Assembly (NCBI GenBank): GCA_965243265.1 | Contig: CBDEUL010000009.1 | Coordinates: 1-64,000, forward strand | Length of the DNA: 64,000 bases | Source: Flavicella sp965243265 | Lineage (GTDB): Bacteria; Bacteroidota; Bacteroidia; Flavobacteriales; Flavobacteriaceae | Reading direction: 5' to 3' | Notes under the pieces: generated by a model | Told to the model about the DNA's origin: nothing | Database searches by the model: none | The model's input: only the letters and a program-made list of their open reading frames with translations | Position numbers and translations under genes: made by a program | Shown: in pieces, positions 16,280 to 26,549 of the stretch | Layout: every line of letters begins with the position of its first letter | How positions within the stretch are numbered: position 1 is the first letter of the stretch

Positions 16280-17588
16280 TTGTGATATTAATTAAACTGA
16301 GACCATAAATAAAACCAGGAAAAGCTATTCGCATGGCAGAATGATTAATTGTCAAAAACCAAAATGCATAAAAAGCGAGTAACAGACCTTTTGAATACAT
16401 GGGTTGTCCGTACATATGAATTATCGGGACAGTCAATAATAGAAGTAGTATGATAACTCCTATTAAACCATGCTCTTCAATTAATCTACTGACTTCATTA
16501 TGGGATGCTGCAGTGACTCCATCATGCACTTCCATTCTTTTATATTTTCCGGAGCCTACTCCTATTCCCCAAAAAGGACTCTCGTAAAAAGTTCCTAGCT
16601 GAGCTTTGAAAATATCTACCCTACCAGAACTTATATCTTCTTTTTGTTCACCTTTAACATTTTGTCCTAAATACCTATTGGTTAAAACACCATTAGTCAG
16701 ATTAGAACTATAAATCCACAAAGTAGAACTAAAAATTCCAAAAATTAATATATAGATAGACATTGATCTTAAAAAATTACCTTTTGCTATTGAATTCAAA
16801 ATCATAACCAGTATAATTCCAAAAGCACCCGTTATTATTCCTCCCCTCGAAAAAGTAAGTAGTCCTCTAAAAATGAGATAAAATAAGAGTAAAAAATCTA
16901 TAAATTTATAACCTGTAATTCGTTCTTTTAGTAAAATTAGAATGGTAATTAAAAACATTCCATACCCTAATGCTGTTGAAACTTGATTGGGACCAAAACC
17001 ACCAGAGGTTTCGAAATTAGCAGAAGTTCCAAAAGTAATTTCTTTTAAACTTGGAGTTCTAAAGTACAATAATGTTAACATGGATAACATGGGTAACATT
17101 GAATAAAATAGTATTTCTTTAAACCTTGTAAATTTTACCGATCTCTTATAAAAATAGATTGCTGACACCCCCAAAGTGAAAGGACCACTTAAATTAAAAA
17201 TCCAAGCTTTTCTAAATGATTCTTCTGCGGGTATTTGACTAAATGCCATTCCTATTGATAACAACAACAGGTATAGTAAAAAATAAGCTGGAATTCCTTT
17301 TTTATTTTCTTCAATCATATAACCGTAACCTAGCAATAAGATCATTACATATTTGATAAACTCCCAAGAAATTGTACCTCCCGTCATACGCATCAACACT
17401 TCAGCAGAAACATAATAACTGGCCCACATAAAAGCTTCATTATTACTGTTTTTGGTTTTATAAATATCTATAATTGCATATACCAAAATAGATAAAAAAT
17501 AGAGCTTTGATAAAATTGGAGTAGTCACTAAGAACCCTAAAAGCAAGTGAAATACAACCAGTAGTAATCTATTATTAAAAACTTTCAT
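16254..17588 (-). CDS. O-antigen ligase/polymerase family membrane protein (Wzy/WaaL-like)
   Basis: A 444-residue protein with about ten to twelve transmembrane helices and a long extracytoplasmic loop (about residues 290-375) containing GRVDIFKAQLG and FWGIGVGSGKY, the typical Wzy_C/WaaL pattern. It either polymerises repeat units or ligates the glycan to lipid A core. In a locus with a Wzm/Wzt exporter the ligase role is favoured, but sequence alone does not decide. It overlaps both neighbours. Confidence 0.85.
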   Translation of the reverse strand: MKVFNNRLLLVVFHLLLGFLVTTPILSKLYFLSILVYAIIDIYKTKNSNNEAFMWASYYVSAEVLMRMTGGTISWEFIKYVMILLLGYGYMIEENKKGIPAYFLLYLLLLSIGMAFSQIPAEESFRKAWIFNLSGPFTLGVSAIYFYKRSVKFTRFKEILFYSMLPMLSMLTLLYFRTPSLKEITFGTSANFETSGGFGPNQVSTALGYGMFLITILILLKERITGYKFIDFLLLFYLIFRGLLTFSRGGIITGAFGIILVMILNSIAKGNFLRSMSIYILIFGIFSSTLWIYSSNLTNGVLTNRYLGQNVKGEQKEDISSGRVDIFKAQLGTFYESPFWGIGVGSGKYKRMEVHDGVTAASHNEVSRLIEEHGLIGVIILLLLLTVPIIHMYGQPMYSKGLLLAFYAFWFLTINHSAMRIAFPGFIYGLSLINITNEEDTVLG

Positions 17589-18651
17589 AGATATCTTTTA
17601 ATCTTTTAACATACTTCTCTTTTGAATAATTCAATTTAATCTCCTTGTATAAATTATTACTAACTTTTTTAGCTAATTCAGAGTTTTCAAGAAGTAATTT
17701 TATTTTTTGTGATAGTTGAATCGCGTTTTCTTTTTCAACGATAAATCCAGTATCATTATTTTTTATAATTTCAGAACATTGACCTACATCAGTAACTATT
17801 ACAGGTAGTTTGCTCAAACCATATTCTAATAGAGCTACGGGCAGTCCCTCAGAATTAGAACTCAACACTCCGATTGTAGCTTGACTTAAAATGTGTTCAA
17901 CATCATTACAAGCATCGTAAAAAAATACGTTTTTTAATTCATTGTCTTTTATGTATTTATGAATAGATTCAGAGTAAGTGTCGTTATGGTCTTTTCCTAT
18001 AATATGTAAAGATGACTTGGGTATTGATTTAGAAACTTTCTTAAATGCTCTTAATAGATTCAAATGATCTTTTTGAGGTCTTAGCGCAGCTAGTTTAACA
18101 ATCCTATATTCATTTTCTCCTTTTAATACAGTTTTCGCTTTAATGTTCGTTTCAAAGCTTGCAAAATTGGGAAGATAAATAACATTAGAGTGCTTTAATA
18201 TCTCTTGCCCCCATTTTTTTAAGGTTTGGTTTACGGATATTATTTGACTAAAAAAAAGCGATGATATTTTTAAAGCTTTTGAAGGTCTTTGATCAAGATA
18301 TTCAGATTTTCCATAATGATCATGCCAAACGATTTTTATACGAGGCATTATAAGTTTAACACATAAAGCTATAAAAAAAGAAGACGAATGTGCATGTACA
18401 ATACTTATTTGATGTTTTTTTATATAAAATCGTAATTTTAAGATTGATTTTATATCAAATAGGTTTTTCTTATCTATAAAGATATATTTTACTGAATTAC
18501 CTATTTTTTCTTTTAGTTGCCCTTCTGCTCTTGTAGCACATAGATGACTATCAATATCACTTGCTACCAGTGCATTTGCTATGTTAATAGACATCATTTC
18601 AGCTCCACCAACAGCTAAAGAGTCTATTAGTTGTATCACTCCTTTTTTCAT
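17575..18651 (-). CDS. Glycosyltransferase family 4
   Basis: A 358-residue protein. N-terminal GT4 motif with DSLAVGGAEMMSINIA, and C-terminal ATIGVLSSNSEGLPVALLEYGLSKLPVI with the conserved Glu-rich donor site. A cytosolic GT-B enzyme, located between another GT4 gene and the O-antigen ligase-like gene. Confidence 0.9.
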   Translation of the reverse strand: MKKGVIQLIDSLAVGGAEMMSINIANALVASDIDSHLCATRAEGQLKEKIGNSVKYIFIDKKNLFDIKSILKLRFYIKKHQISIVHAHSSSFFIALCVKLIMPRIKIVWHDHYGKSEYLDQRPSKALKISSLFFSQIISVNQTLKKWGQEILKHSNVIYLPNFASFETNIKAKTVLKGENEYRIVKLAALRPQKDHLNLLRAFKKVSKSIPKSSLHIIGKDHNDTYSESIHKYIKDNELKNVFFYDACNDVEHILSQATIGVLSSNSEGLPVALLEYGLSKLPVIVTDVGQCSEIIKNNDTGFIVEKENAIQLSQKIKLLLENSELAKKVSNNLYKEIKLNYSKEKYVKRLKDIYESF

Positions 18652-18656
18652 AATTT

Positions 18657-19772
18657 CTATATCAACTTTGTGATTTTTTCTTCAAAAAACTCTAAAGTAT
18701 ATTGTTGAGACCACTTTTTAGCTAGTAGACTTGTTTTTTTGTATTTTTTTTCGTCCTGTATGTAGCTTTGTATTTTAATGATTACATCTTCAATCTTTGT
18801 AGATACAATACTTCCTCGTTCACCGTAACCAATCATCCACTCTATACAAGACACATTTGATGTTAAGGGCACGCATCCCCAAAACATTGCTTCAGCAACT
18901 ACTTTAGGCCAACCTTCTGACTTTGAAATAAAGATTAGAAAGTGTGCTTTTTGAAAAGCATGCATAATTTTTTCCTTATCAACATTACCATGTAAAGTAA
19001 CTATATCCCGGAGGTCGAAATTTTCTATATACTCCTCTAATTCTTTTCTCTTTATACCATCGCCATATATATCTAACTTAACCTTAAGGCCTTTTTTAAA
19101 TAATTCATGTGCTGTTTTAATAGAAAGAATAGGCTGCTTACCTTCTGTTAAACCTCCTACAAAAACAAGTTGAATATGGTTGTTTAAACTCCTTTCAGGG
19201 ATGCTTACAATTTCTTTTTTGTTATAAGTAGCTGTAAAAAAAGATTTTATGTTTTTAGTCTGATTTGGCCATTCTCCATAGACCAACGTCTGTATATTCT
19301 TAGTTAAAAAAATGTTAGATAATATCTTCTTTTGTATTTTATATGTAAAGGATTGTCCTACAGCATTAGGATCCCAATTCCCTGCATACTTAGCTGTCTT
19401 CTTCTTTTTTGGAAATAATATTTGAACCAAACACCCTAACAGACCTATATTACCCGGGCATCTCAAATGAATATGGTCTGCCTTTGACATAACTCTAAAA
19501 ATCTTAAATAAGATAATAGGGATTACAAATAAAGACCTTATTAAACTCTTTTTAGAAGTAATATCAAAATTAGGTATTTCTACAAATCTTATTTTTTTAT
19601 GAAAGTATGATAAATCAATTGCTTCTACTGGGGCTGAAGATTTTGGAGCTAGAATTATTAACTCATCAACATATTTCTCCCACAGTCTCATTTCTCTTAC
19701 ATATGGGCCATAGCCATAAAACTGATTGTTTTCTATTTTATGCTCAGCATGAGTTATGATTGCAAACTTCAT
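18657..19772 (-). CDS. Glycosyltransferase family 4-like
   Basis: A 371-residue GT-B protein. The C-terminal half shows VFVGGLTEGKQP, FLIFISKSEGWPKVVAEAMFWG and related donor-site elements. Its start shares one base with the stop of the GT2 gene upstream. Acceptor and donor unknown. Confidence 0.87.
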   Translation of the reverse strand: MKFAIITHAEHKIENNQFYGYGPYVREMRLWEKYVDELIILAPKSSAPVEAIDLSYFHKKIRFVEIPNFDITSKKSLIRSLFVIPIILFKIFRVMSKADHIHLRCPGNIGLLGCLVQILFPKKKKTAKYAGNWDPNAVGQSFTYKIQKKILSNIFLTKNIQTLVYGEWPNQTKNIKSFFTATYNKKEIVSIPERSLNNHIQLVFVGGLTEGKQPILSIKTAHELFKKGLKVKLDIYGDGIKRKELEEYIENFDLRDIVTLHGNVDKEKIMHAFQKAHFLIFISKSEGWPKVVAEAMFWGCVPLTSNVSCIEWMIGYGERGSIVSTKIEDVIIKIQSYIQDEKKYKKTSLLAKKWSQQYTLEFFEEKITKLI

Positions 19773-20770
19773 TAGTAAGATATTTTTGGTTTGTTAAATA
19801 TTAAAGACCCCCAACCATAAACTCTTCCTAAAAACTCGGTAAATGCTTGCTTCCTATCTGAAGTAGTCACAACATTTATTAGTCTAAGTAAGGTTAAAAC
19901 TAGCGCTATGCCATTCCATTGAATTCTGGCAACTAGTGATGGTTTTTTATATTTTACTCTCCATACATACCAACCATTTCTTGTTACCATTTTACCATAT
20001 TTAAATTGGTTAGGTCTACCAGAAGGAGCATGATGATGTTCTAATTTTGCTTTTGTGTTTATATAAAGTTTTCCCTTTTTAGCTAACCTTAAGGAAAAAT
20101 CGGCATCTTCATACAATCCATAACCCTCAAAATAAGTAGAAAAAGTCATTCCTAAAGAAGTAAAAACTTCTTTTCTATAAGAAGAAACACCTCCCATAAT
20201 TTGTTCTACTTCATATATTTTCCCTGAAGGTGGTAAAAAACTTACGGATCTACCATTCGAAAAAGAAGGCATAAAGCCTGGTTCTGTATTATCTAGTAAA
20301 CCTAATTTTTTCCTTAATTTAAATCTACTACCTTCGTTTCTAGACCATCCATCTTTTACAAACCAATCAGCTCCTAATTTTTCTTGGTTAATCCAATTTA
20401 CTTCATTTGTTATATACCCTCCAACACTTAAAGCATTTGGGAGTATACTGTAAGTTTTTATTAATTCTTTAAAATAATCTGGAGTTAATATAATATCATC
20501 ATCCAAAAAACAAATAATTTCTGAATCGACGCCAATAGAGTCAATCCCATAATTTCTTTGCTTAGTTAATCCTCTATCTTTATCACCTACTTTAAAATAT
20601 TTAAGATTTAAATACTTTTCACTACTTATCATTAATGATGTTTCTTCATTTAAAGAACTATCAACAATAATTATTTCATTAGGGTATAACAATTGTGTTT
20701 TAACTGAGTCTAATAATATTTTTAAAGGCTCAGCTCGCATATATGTACATATGATTAAACTAAACTTCAT
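19772..20770 (-). CDS. Glycosyltransferase family 2
   Basis: A 332-residue protein starting SLIICTYMRAEPLKILLDS, with the metal-binding motif FLDDDI near residue 92 and the acceptor-side motif YEDADFSLRLAKKG. Rhamnosyl- and galactosyltransferases of this shape are common in O-antigen loci. It overlaps the upstream GT gene by 11 bp. Confidence 0.9.
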   Translation of the reverse strand: MKFSLIICTYMRAEPLKILLDSVKTQLLYPNEIIIVDSSLNEETSLMISSEKYLNLKYFKVGDKDRGLTKQRNYGIDSIGVDSEIICFLDDDIILTPDYFKELIKTYSILPNALSVGGYITNEVNWINQEKLGADWFVKDGWSRNEGSRFKLRKKLGLLDNTEPGFMPSFSNGRSVSFLPPSGKIYEVEQIMGGVSSYRKEVFTSLGMTFSTYFEGYGLYEDADFSLRLAKKGKLYINTKAKLEHHHAPSGRPNQFKYGKMVTRNGWYVWRVKYKKPSLVARIQWNGIALVLTLLRLINVVTTSDRKQAFTEFLGRVYGWGSLIFNKPKISY

Positions 20771-22310
20771 TTTTCATCATTTTTTTTGCCCATTTGATAC
20801 TTACTCTCCATCTATTTTTCATTGCTTTAGTATAAGTAATAGGATTTTTAATATCTTGTTTTTTATAAAATTTAGTGAATAATATTGTTTTATATCCCAG
20901 TATTTGTTCTCTAGTTTGATGTTTTATATGATATGCCATTACAGTAGGAGATGGTTTGGGTTGTATTTTTTCTTTTTCCCACGCTTTTATATGTTTAAAA
21001 CGGAATCCTCCCATTGGGGCTTTTAAATGAATCATTTTTATATTATTGGCATATAAAATATCACATCCAATATTTCTTAATTGCATTCCAAAATCAACAT
21101 CTTCTCCGTAGCCTAATTCATGTTCATTCTTGAACTTGATATTTTTTATAAATTTCGAATTCACAAATGAAGCTCCACTAGCAAAAACTTGCCATTGTAA
21201 AGGATGAGATCGTTTTTCTATCTCTCCTTTTTGAAGACAACTAATTGAAAACGCATCGGCACCTAGTCTATTTATAAACTTTAAAGAATCTTCAAACATT
21301 GTTTCTTCAAATCTGACATCATCATCTGCTAAAAAGACCCAATTATTAGTTACTTTTTCTAGGGCTATATTTCTAGCATTACAAGCTCCTAATTGATGTA
21401 TAAACGTATGTTCAATAATAAAAGGCCAATTTTTTTCTAAAAAATCCAATTCTGATTTTGAATCGATTTCTGGATTCTGCTCAACTATAATAACTTTTTT
21501 AGGTAAAATAGTTTGATTAGCTAAATCTTTTAAAACATCATGTATATTCTTTTTCCTTTTTAAAGTTGGAATTAATACATCAACTGTAAAATCATCTTTT
21601 AATAAATTTAGTTTACTTGATTTGGTAGAAACCTTTTCTTTTAGATTAATTTTCTTGATTTTTTTGTTAAAAAAAACTCCCTTTAATAAAGAAATTAACG
21701 AGTACTTGTTATCATATATTTTTAAGTTAATAAATAATAAAAACAACCATGTTTTCTTATAAAAACTATTTACAAAATTATACAATAAAATATCATTATT
21801 GTATAAGTGCTTTAAATTCTTATAACCTTTTTTTAATAAAAGTGGATTAGAATAACAAAAGACACCTTGCGTGATTAAGTTTTTTGCTAGACTACATAGA
21901 AATAAGTCAAAATTCGTACTGAAGGGCTCCTCTGCAATATTATTTAACAGTTCAGCACTTGTTCCTCCTACATCAGATGACATTAACCAGGTCGGGTATT
22001 TACATTTGTCATTTACATTTAAAAAAACACTTTGATCTACATACCCGATAGAATTATTAATTATATAACTACCACTAGTTGTATATGAAATAATACTATT
22101 ATTTTGATGGAATAAATTAGATAATTCTTCTTTATTCAAATATTCATAGATATCTTCATGACACCATCCTAAAAACCTTTTAGGGTATTTTTGTGCTACA
22201 TCTTTTAATGTTCTTACAATAGAAGCTTCTTTTTTTATTGATATGGGTTCATTTGAAATAGTATCAACAATACCTATTACTTCTTTTCTATTGTGAATTA
22301 CAAAAATCAT
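20760..22310 (-). CDS. Large two-part glycosyltransferase (C-terminal GT2)
   Basis: A 516-residue protein. The C-terminal part (about 240-516) is a GT2 domain with VDVLIPTLKRKKNI, FLADDDVRF and YGEDVDFGMQLRNIG. Residues 1-240 are an extra module that includes FLGWCHEDIYEYLN and a Gly/Ser-rich SSDVGGTSAELL. It may be a second, divergent transferase-like domain, but I cannot name it. It overlaps both neighbours (4 and 11 bp). Confidence 0.8.
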   Translation of the reverse strand: MIFVIHNRKEVIGIVDTISNEPISIKKEASIVRTLKDVAQKYPKRFLGWCHEDIYEYLNKEELSNLFHQNNSIISYTTSGSYIINNSIGYVDQSVFLNVNDKCKYPTWLMSSDVGGTSAELLNNIAEEPFSTNFDLFLCSLAKNLITQGVFCYSNPLLLKKGYKNLKHLYNNDILLYNFVNSFYKKTWLFLLFINLKIYDNKYSLISLLKGVFFNKKIKKINLKEKVSTKSSKLNLLKDDFTVDVLIPTLKRKKNIHDVLKDLANQTILPKKVIIVEQNPEIDSKSELDFLEKNWPFIIEHTFIHQLGACNARNIALEKVTNNWVFLADDDVRFEETMFEDSLKFINRLGADAFSISCLQKGEIEKRSHPLQWQVFASGASFVNSKFIKNIKFKNEHELGYGEDVDFGMQLRNIGCDILYANNIKMIHLKAPMGGFRFKHIKAWEKEKIQPKPSPTVMAYHIKHQTREQILGYKTILFTKFYKKQDIKNPITYTKAMKNRWRVSIKWAKKMMKNEV

Positions 22311-23440
22311 ATTAATTTTTTATAATGATTAAGAGTATCGTGTGCAATCTTATCTATATCAAATACAGATTCTATTTTTTTTCTAGCATTATTGGTGATA
22401 CATTCTACATCCTTCAATTTTAGTATTTCCTGAATTAATTTTACGCATTCATTTGTGTCATTTGGATTCACTAAAAATCCGTTTAAATTATGTTCTATAA
22501 TCTCGTTTGACCATCCAAAATCACTTGTTACTGTTAACTTTTTCATTGCCATAGCTTCAATAGTTACCATTCCAAATGTTTCTGCTAAACTTGGAAAAAA
22601 ACAAACATGTGCTTTTTTTATCCAGTTAGTTAATTCTTCGTAAGATATTTTTCCTAAATAATCTACATTTTTAAGAGCAGAAGGAGACAACTCCTTCTTC
22701 ATTAATTCCCAAGTAGATTTTGCTCCTGTTTGTATATCAAAACTATCAGCTCCCAATAAAATTAGTTTTATTTCTGAATCTTGTGTATACAGTTCATTAA
22801 ATATTTTTACTAATTGGAACATTCCTTTTTTTCTTATGAGAGTTCCATAGTATACGATTGTTTTCTTAGAATAAGTTTGAGGACTAGAATTATTAAATTT
22901 AGAAAGATCAATTCCGTTAGGAATGACTTTAATATTCTTATCTAGTTGGAAAATTTCCTTGGTAACTTTAGCCGTAAAATTACTTACTGAAATTATTGAA
23001 GTTGCATTATTGAATCCTAATTTTTCAAAATAAAAATTTTTCTTTTTTTGTTTCCTGTTTTCTAGATGACAAAAATAAGCATCTGTTCCATGAAGTTTAA
23101 CAACTACAGGTCTTTTAAATTTCATGAAAGCAAGAATTCCTGTCCAATCAGGAACTTCAAGAATTTGAATATTTAGTTCTTCTACTTTCTCATTCAGCAC
23201 TTTATTTAAATACTTTCTGTAAAAATAAAATCCTAAATAAGGATATTTTTTTTTCTCTAAAGAAATAACTTTTACCCCTTCATACTCGAATTCCGATGAA
23301 ATGGCTTGTTGGTACACAAAAACAGTAACGTTAGCTATTTTTGACATTGTTTTAGCCAAGTTCCATACACTAGTACCTATACCGCCCCCAGAAGTGAGAT
23401 TTTTCACAGGAAGCTCAGGTGTAAGAAAACCAATATTCAT
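22307..23440 (-). CDS. Glycosyltransferase family 4
   Basis: A 377-residue GT-B protein. The N-terminus has the GGGIGTSVWNLAK acceptor loop, the linker has VKLHGTDAYF, and the C-terminal half has VYYGTLIRKKGM and CFFPSLAETFGMVTIEAMAM. Cytosolic. It precedes the large GT2 gene with a 4-bp overlap. Confidence 0.92.
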   Translation of the reverse strand: MNIGFLTPELPVKNLTSGGGIGTSVWNLAKTMSKIANVTVFVYQQAISSEFEYEGVKVISLEKKKYPYLGFYFYRKYLNKVLNEKVEELNIQILEVPDWTGILAFMKFKRPVVVKLHGTDAYFCHLENRKQKKKNFYFEKLGFNNATSIISVSNFTAKVTKEIFQLDKNIKVIPNGIDLSKFNNSSPQTYSKKTIVYYGTLIRKKGMFQLVKIFNELYTQDSEIKLILLGADSFDIQTGAKSTWELMKKELSPSALKNVDYLGKISYEELTNWIKKAHVCFFPSLAETFGMVTIEAMAMKKLTVTSDFGWSNEIIEHNLNGFLVNPNDTNECVKLIQEILKLKDVECITNNARKKIESVFDIDKIAHDTLNHYKKLI

Positions 23441-23446
23441 AAATAT

Positions 23447-24829
23447 TTAATTAGCTATTCTTAAAATTGTTTTCCAGATATTTTCAGAAGCCAACATAGG
23501 TTCATTTCCACATATCTTTTGATACCACTCAATCGTTTGTTCTAAATTGGTCCTTTCAATCCCTTTGACAATAATATCTTCAATCTCCGATGCCGTGTTA
23601 ATCCACAAAACGGCCTCCTTACTAGGCATTGACTTAAAATGAATAAATTTATATACACTATTAATATCCCAATTACTATTTACAGTTTCCTTAGTATTAT
23701 AGTTTAAATAAGCACATGACTTCCCTTGGGCTACATAATCAAAAACCATAGATGAACCTACGTTAATTACCATATCTGTATATTTAACAGTATTAGCAAG
23801 CAATTTCATATCTTCTTGAGTGGGCATAACTTTATCCCATCCATTACCTAAATTTTTCCATAATGGATCAATTAAAGTAATTACATCTCTATATTCTTCA
23901 TATACTTTGATATGTCTATCTGTAAAATCAACAGGACATTTTCTATAGATAATTCCTAAGTTATATCCTTTTTTATTTAAACTTCTCACAGCTTGTGCAG
24001 TATCTCTCAAATAAAATTGATCGTTTGGAGAAGTTGTAATATCATCACCTGAAAAACATATATATTTTTTATCAAGATCTAAACTATACCTTGTAAAAAA
24101 TACTTCCTTAGGTTCGATTAAAGTTTTATCATAATGTAGTTCAAATTGAGGAGTACCTGTTACAAAAATATTATCTGTAGTAATATCATTAGGGTAATAC
24201 TTTAATAACTCCTGCTTCATATGTTCACTCCAAACAAAATAATAATCAGACTTTACAACCATCATCCCTTTAGGCAAATTATCCCATGAAAAAATAAAAG
24301 TAATCGTTGGAATACCTAAATCTTGGGCAGCCAAAAGGGGACCAATAGCTGTTAGAGGTCGTTGATTTGTTAAAAAGACGACAGATGGTCTCTCTCTTTT
24401 TAAGGTTTCTAATGAACTTTTATAATATTGAGTTGTTCGCTCTAAGTCAAATAATCTCATTTTAAGTTTTTCTAAACGAGTTTCTGAAGCATAAATATTT
24501 TTTAAAATCATTACTATTGTTGATTTTATAAAATTCTTAACACCTTTAAAACTTGGTTTAAATACATAGGATCTATAAGTCTTATCACTAAACCTTTTTT
24601 CATTAAGTTTAAGCTCAATCAAACTCCTAGATCTTTTGTATAAATCTGACACTGGGTGTGGCTTCACCATATCAAACTTAATATCATTAAGTCCTATTTC
24701 TTCCAAAGGAAACCCTGTATTATTCCAATATACAATATCTATATCTCTCTCAATACCTAATTGATGAAAATTACTAAATGTAAAATTTCTTAAACCAACT
24801 CCATCCGGTAAAAAAACAAAAGCCTTCAT
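23447..24829 (-). CDS. GT-B-like protein, possible nonulosonic-acid or phosphosugar transferase
   Basis: A 460-residue protein, not confidently assigned. It has two Rossmann-like halves. The N-terminal half ends in a hydrophobic FIFSWDNLPKG motif. The C-terminal half has IGIIYRKCP-like strands and INVGSSMVFDYVAQGKS, resembling the donor site of CDP-glycerol/UDP-GlcNAc-epimerase-like GT-B proteins. It lies 4 bp after the asparagine-synthetase homologue of the neu module. A CMP-nonulosonate or CDP-linked donor is a reasonable guess from context only. Confidence 0.55.
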   Translation of the reverse strand: MKAFVFLPDGVGLRNFTFSNFHQLGIERDIDIVYWNNTGFPLEEIGLNDIKFDMVKPHPVSDLYKRSRSLIELKLNEKRFSDKTYRSYVFKPSFKGVKNFIKSTIVMILKNIYASETRLEKLKMRLFDLERTTQYYKSSLETLKRERPSVVFLTNQRPLTAIGPLLAAQDLGIPTITFIFSWDNLPKGMMVVKSDYYFVWSEHMKQELLKYYPNDITTDNIFVTGTPQFELHYDKTLIEPKEVFFTRYSLDLDKKYICFSGDDITTSPNDQFYLRDTAQAVRSLNKKGYNLGIIYRKCPVDFTDRHIKVYEEYRDVITLIDPLWKNLGNGWDKVMPTQEDMKLLANTVKYTDMVINVGSSMVFDYVAQGKSCAYLNYNTKETVNSNWDINSVYKFIHFKSMPSKEAVLWINTASEIEDIIVKGIERTNLEQTIEWYQKICGNEPMLASENIWKTILRIAN

Positions 24830-24833
24830 TCTT

Positions 24834-26549
24834 TTATATATTATTTTCGTTAAATATCAAACTTGTATTAATCCACTGCCAAATATGAAAACTAGAATCA
24901 TTATCCCCATTTAAATACATTTCCCATTCCTTTTCTAAATTATCAAAGTTAAACCACAAACTCACTTTAGATTCTTTCAAACTAGCAATAGTGTCGTTTA
25001 CAAATTCTTTAAGCTCATTTCCTAACCATTCACGTTGAGGAGTTTGTAAGGGTCTTTTTGGAGCATATGAAATCGAATCACTTAAATACTCTGATACAAG
25101 TTCTCGTAACAAGTATTTTTGACGACCTTTAAAAACCTTATATTCAATCGGTTGAGAAAAAGCAAACTCTACTAATCTATAATCTAAAAAAGGTTCTCTT
25201 AACTCTGTACTATATGCCATAGATACTCTATCATTAAACCTTAAAGCCCTTGGTATTTTTGAATAAAATATATCTCTGTATTGTTTATTTAAAACGTCAC
25301 AATCAAAAGGTTTAGGATAAACTGGTTTTTCAGCATATTTTGATATTTCATCAGTTAAAACATTTGGTCTAAATGGCGATTTTGAAACTCCTTGTATTGT
25401 ACTATCACTTTCCTTAATATAGTAGTCATATCCTGCCCACTGCTCATCCATACCTTGTCCATCTAAAAGTACAATAGTTCCATTTTCTCTAGCTTTTTTA
25501 AATATATTGCTATAAGCTATTGTAGGTATACCTCCATATGGTTCATCCTGAATTTTAGAGATATAAACCAGATATTTTTTTAGGTCTTCGTTTGGTTTTA
25601 GTAAAACCTCCTCTAATGGGTTGTTTGTATGTTTTAACATTTTTTTCACCCAAGGTAGTTCATCATATCTCTCATCACCCGTATAAAAAGTATAAGCAGA
25701 AATTTTATCATTTTTTTCTGTAGTTTCATTTACTAAAGCTAATAATGCAGAGCTATCTAATCCACCACTAATATTAAATCCAACATTCACATCTGCTCTA
25801 AATCTGAGTTTAATACTATCAAATACTAAATCCTTATATTGTTGTTTTACATCGTCAAAAGATAATTTTTGAGATTGATGTTTTTTAACAGTAGAAATAA
25901 AGTCGTACCATTGACTAACTTCAATCTTATTATTTTTATACGTTAATGAATACCCTCCAGGTAGCTGTATTATATCTTCCCAAAATGTTTCATTGGGCAT
26001 ACCATAAGTCCCATAAGCTAAATATGAAGCCCATACCTTTTTATTAGGTTTTTTTTCTATTCCTAACTCTTGAAGTGCTTTTATTTCTGAGGCAAAATAA
26101 AAATGTTCATTTGAAATATAATAGTAAAAAGGTTTCACCCCAAACCTATCTCTGGCTGCAAATAATTCTTTACTTCTTTTATTCCAAATAGCAAAGGCAA
26201 ACATTCCATTCAATCTTTTTAAACAATCCTTTCCCCATTTATCAAAAGCTGCAGCTAAAACTTCGGTATCAGATGAAGTTCTAAAATCATAATTAGAAGA
26301 TAATTCTTTTTTTAATTCTATGTAATTATAAATTTCACCGTTAAAAACAACAATTAAATCTTGAAATTGAAAAGGTTGATTAGCATGACTTGATAAATCT
26401 ATAATTGACAACCTATTATGACCAAAAGAAACACCATCAACATTATAAATACCAGTATAATCTGGTCCTCTATGTTGTTGACTTTCCAACATACGAATTA
26501 ATTTACTTTCATCTATTTTATCTCCAACAATCCCTGCTATTCCACACAT
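24834..26549 (-). CDS. Asparagine-synthetase-like glutamine amidotransferase
   Basis: A 571-residue protein with two intact domains. An N-terminal class II glutaminase has the catalytic Cys2 (MCGIAG), RGPD, and a VFNGEIYN motif. A C-terminal AsnB synthetase domain has the PP-loop SGGLDSS (261-267). In polysaccharide loci such homologues (WbpS type) convert sugar carboxylates to amides rather than making asparagine. Its gene overlaps the 2-hydroxyacid dehydrogenase gene by 13 bp, within the neu module, so a carboxylated sugar or hydroxy acid is the likely substrate (inference). Confidence 0.88.
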   Translation of the reverse strand: MCGIAGIVGDKIDESKLIRMLESQQHRGPDYTGIYNVDGVSFGHNRLSIIDLSSHANQPFQFQDLIVVFNGEIYNYIELKKELSSNYDFRTSSDTEVLAAAFDKWGKDCLKRLNGMFAFAIWNKRSKELFAARDRFGVKPFYYYISNEHFYFASEIKALQELGIEKKPNKKVWASYLAYGTYGMPNETFWEDIIQLPGGYSLTYKNNKIEVSQWYDFISTVKKHQSQKLSFDDVKQQYKDLVFDSIKLRFRADVNVGFNISGGLDSSALLALVNETTEKNDKISAYTFYTGDERYDELPWVKKMLKHTNNPLEEVLLKPNEDLKKYLVYISKIQDEPYGGIPTIAYSNIFKKARENGTIVLLDGQGMDEQWAGYDYYIKESDSTIQGVSKSPFRPNVLTDEISKYAEKPVYPKPFDCDVLNKQYRDIFYSKIPRALRFNDRVSMAYSTELREPFLDYRLVEFAFSQPIEYKVFKGRQKYLLRELVSEYLSDSISYAPKRPLQTPQREWLGNELKEFVNDTIASLKESKVSLWFNFDNLEKEWEMYLNGDNDSSFHIWQWINTSLIFNENNI

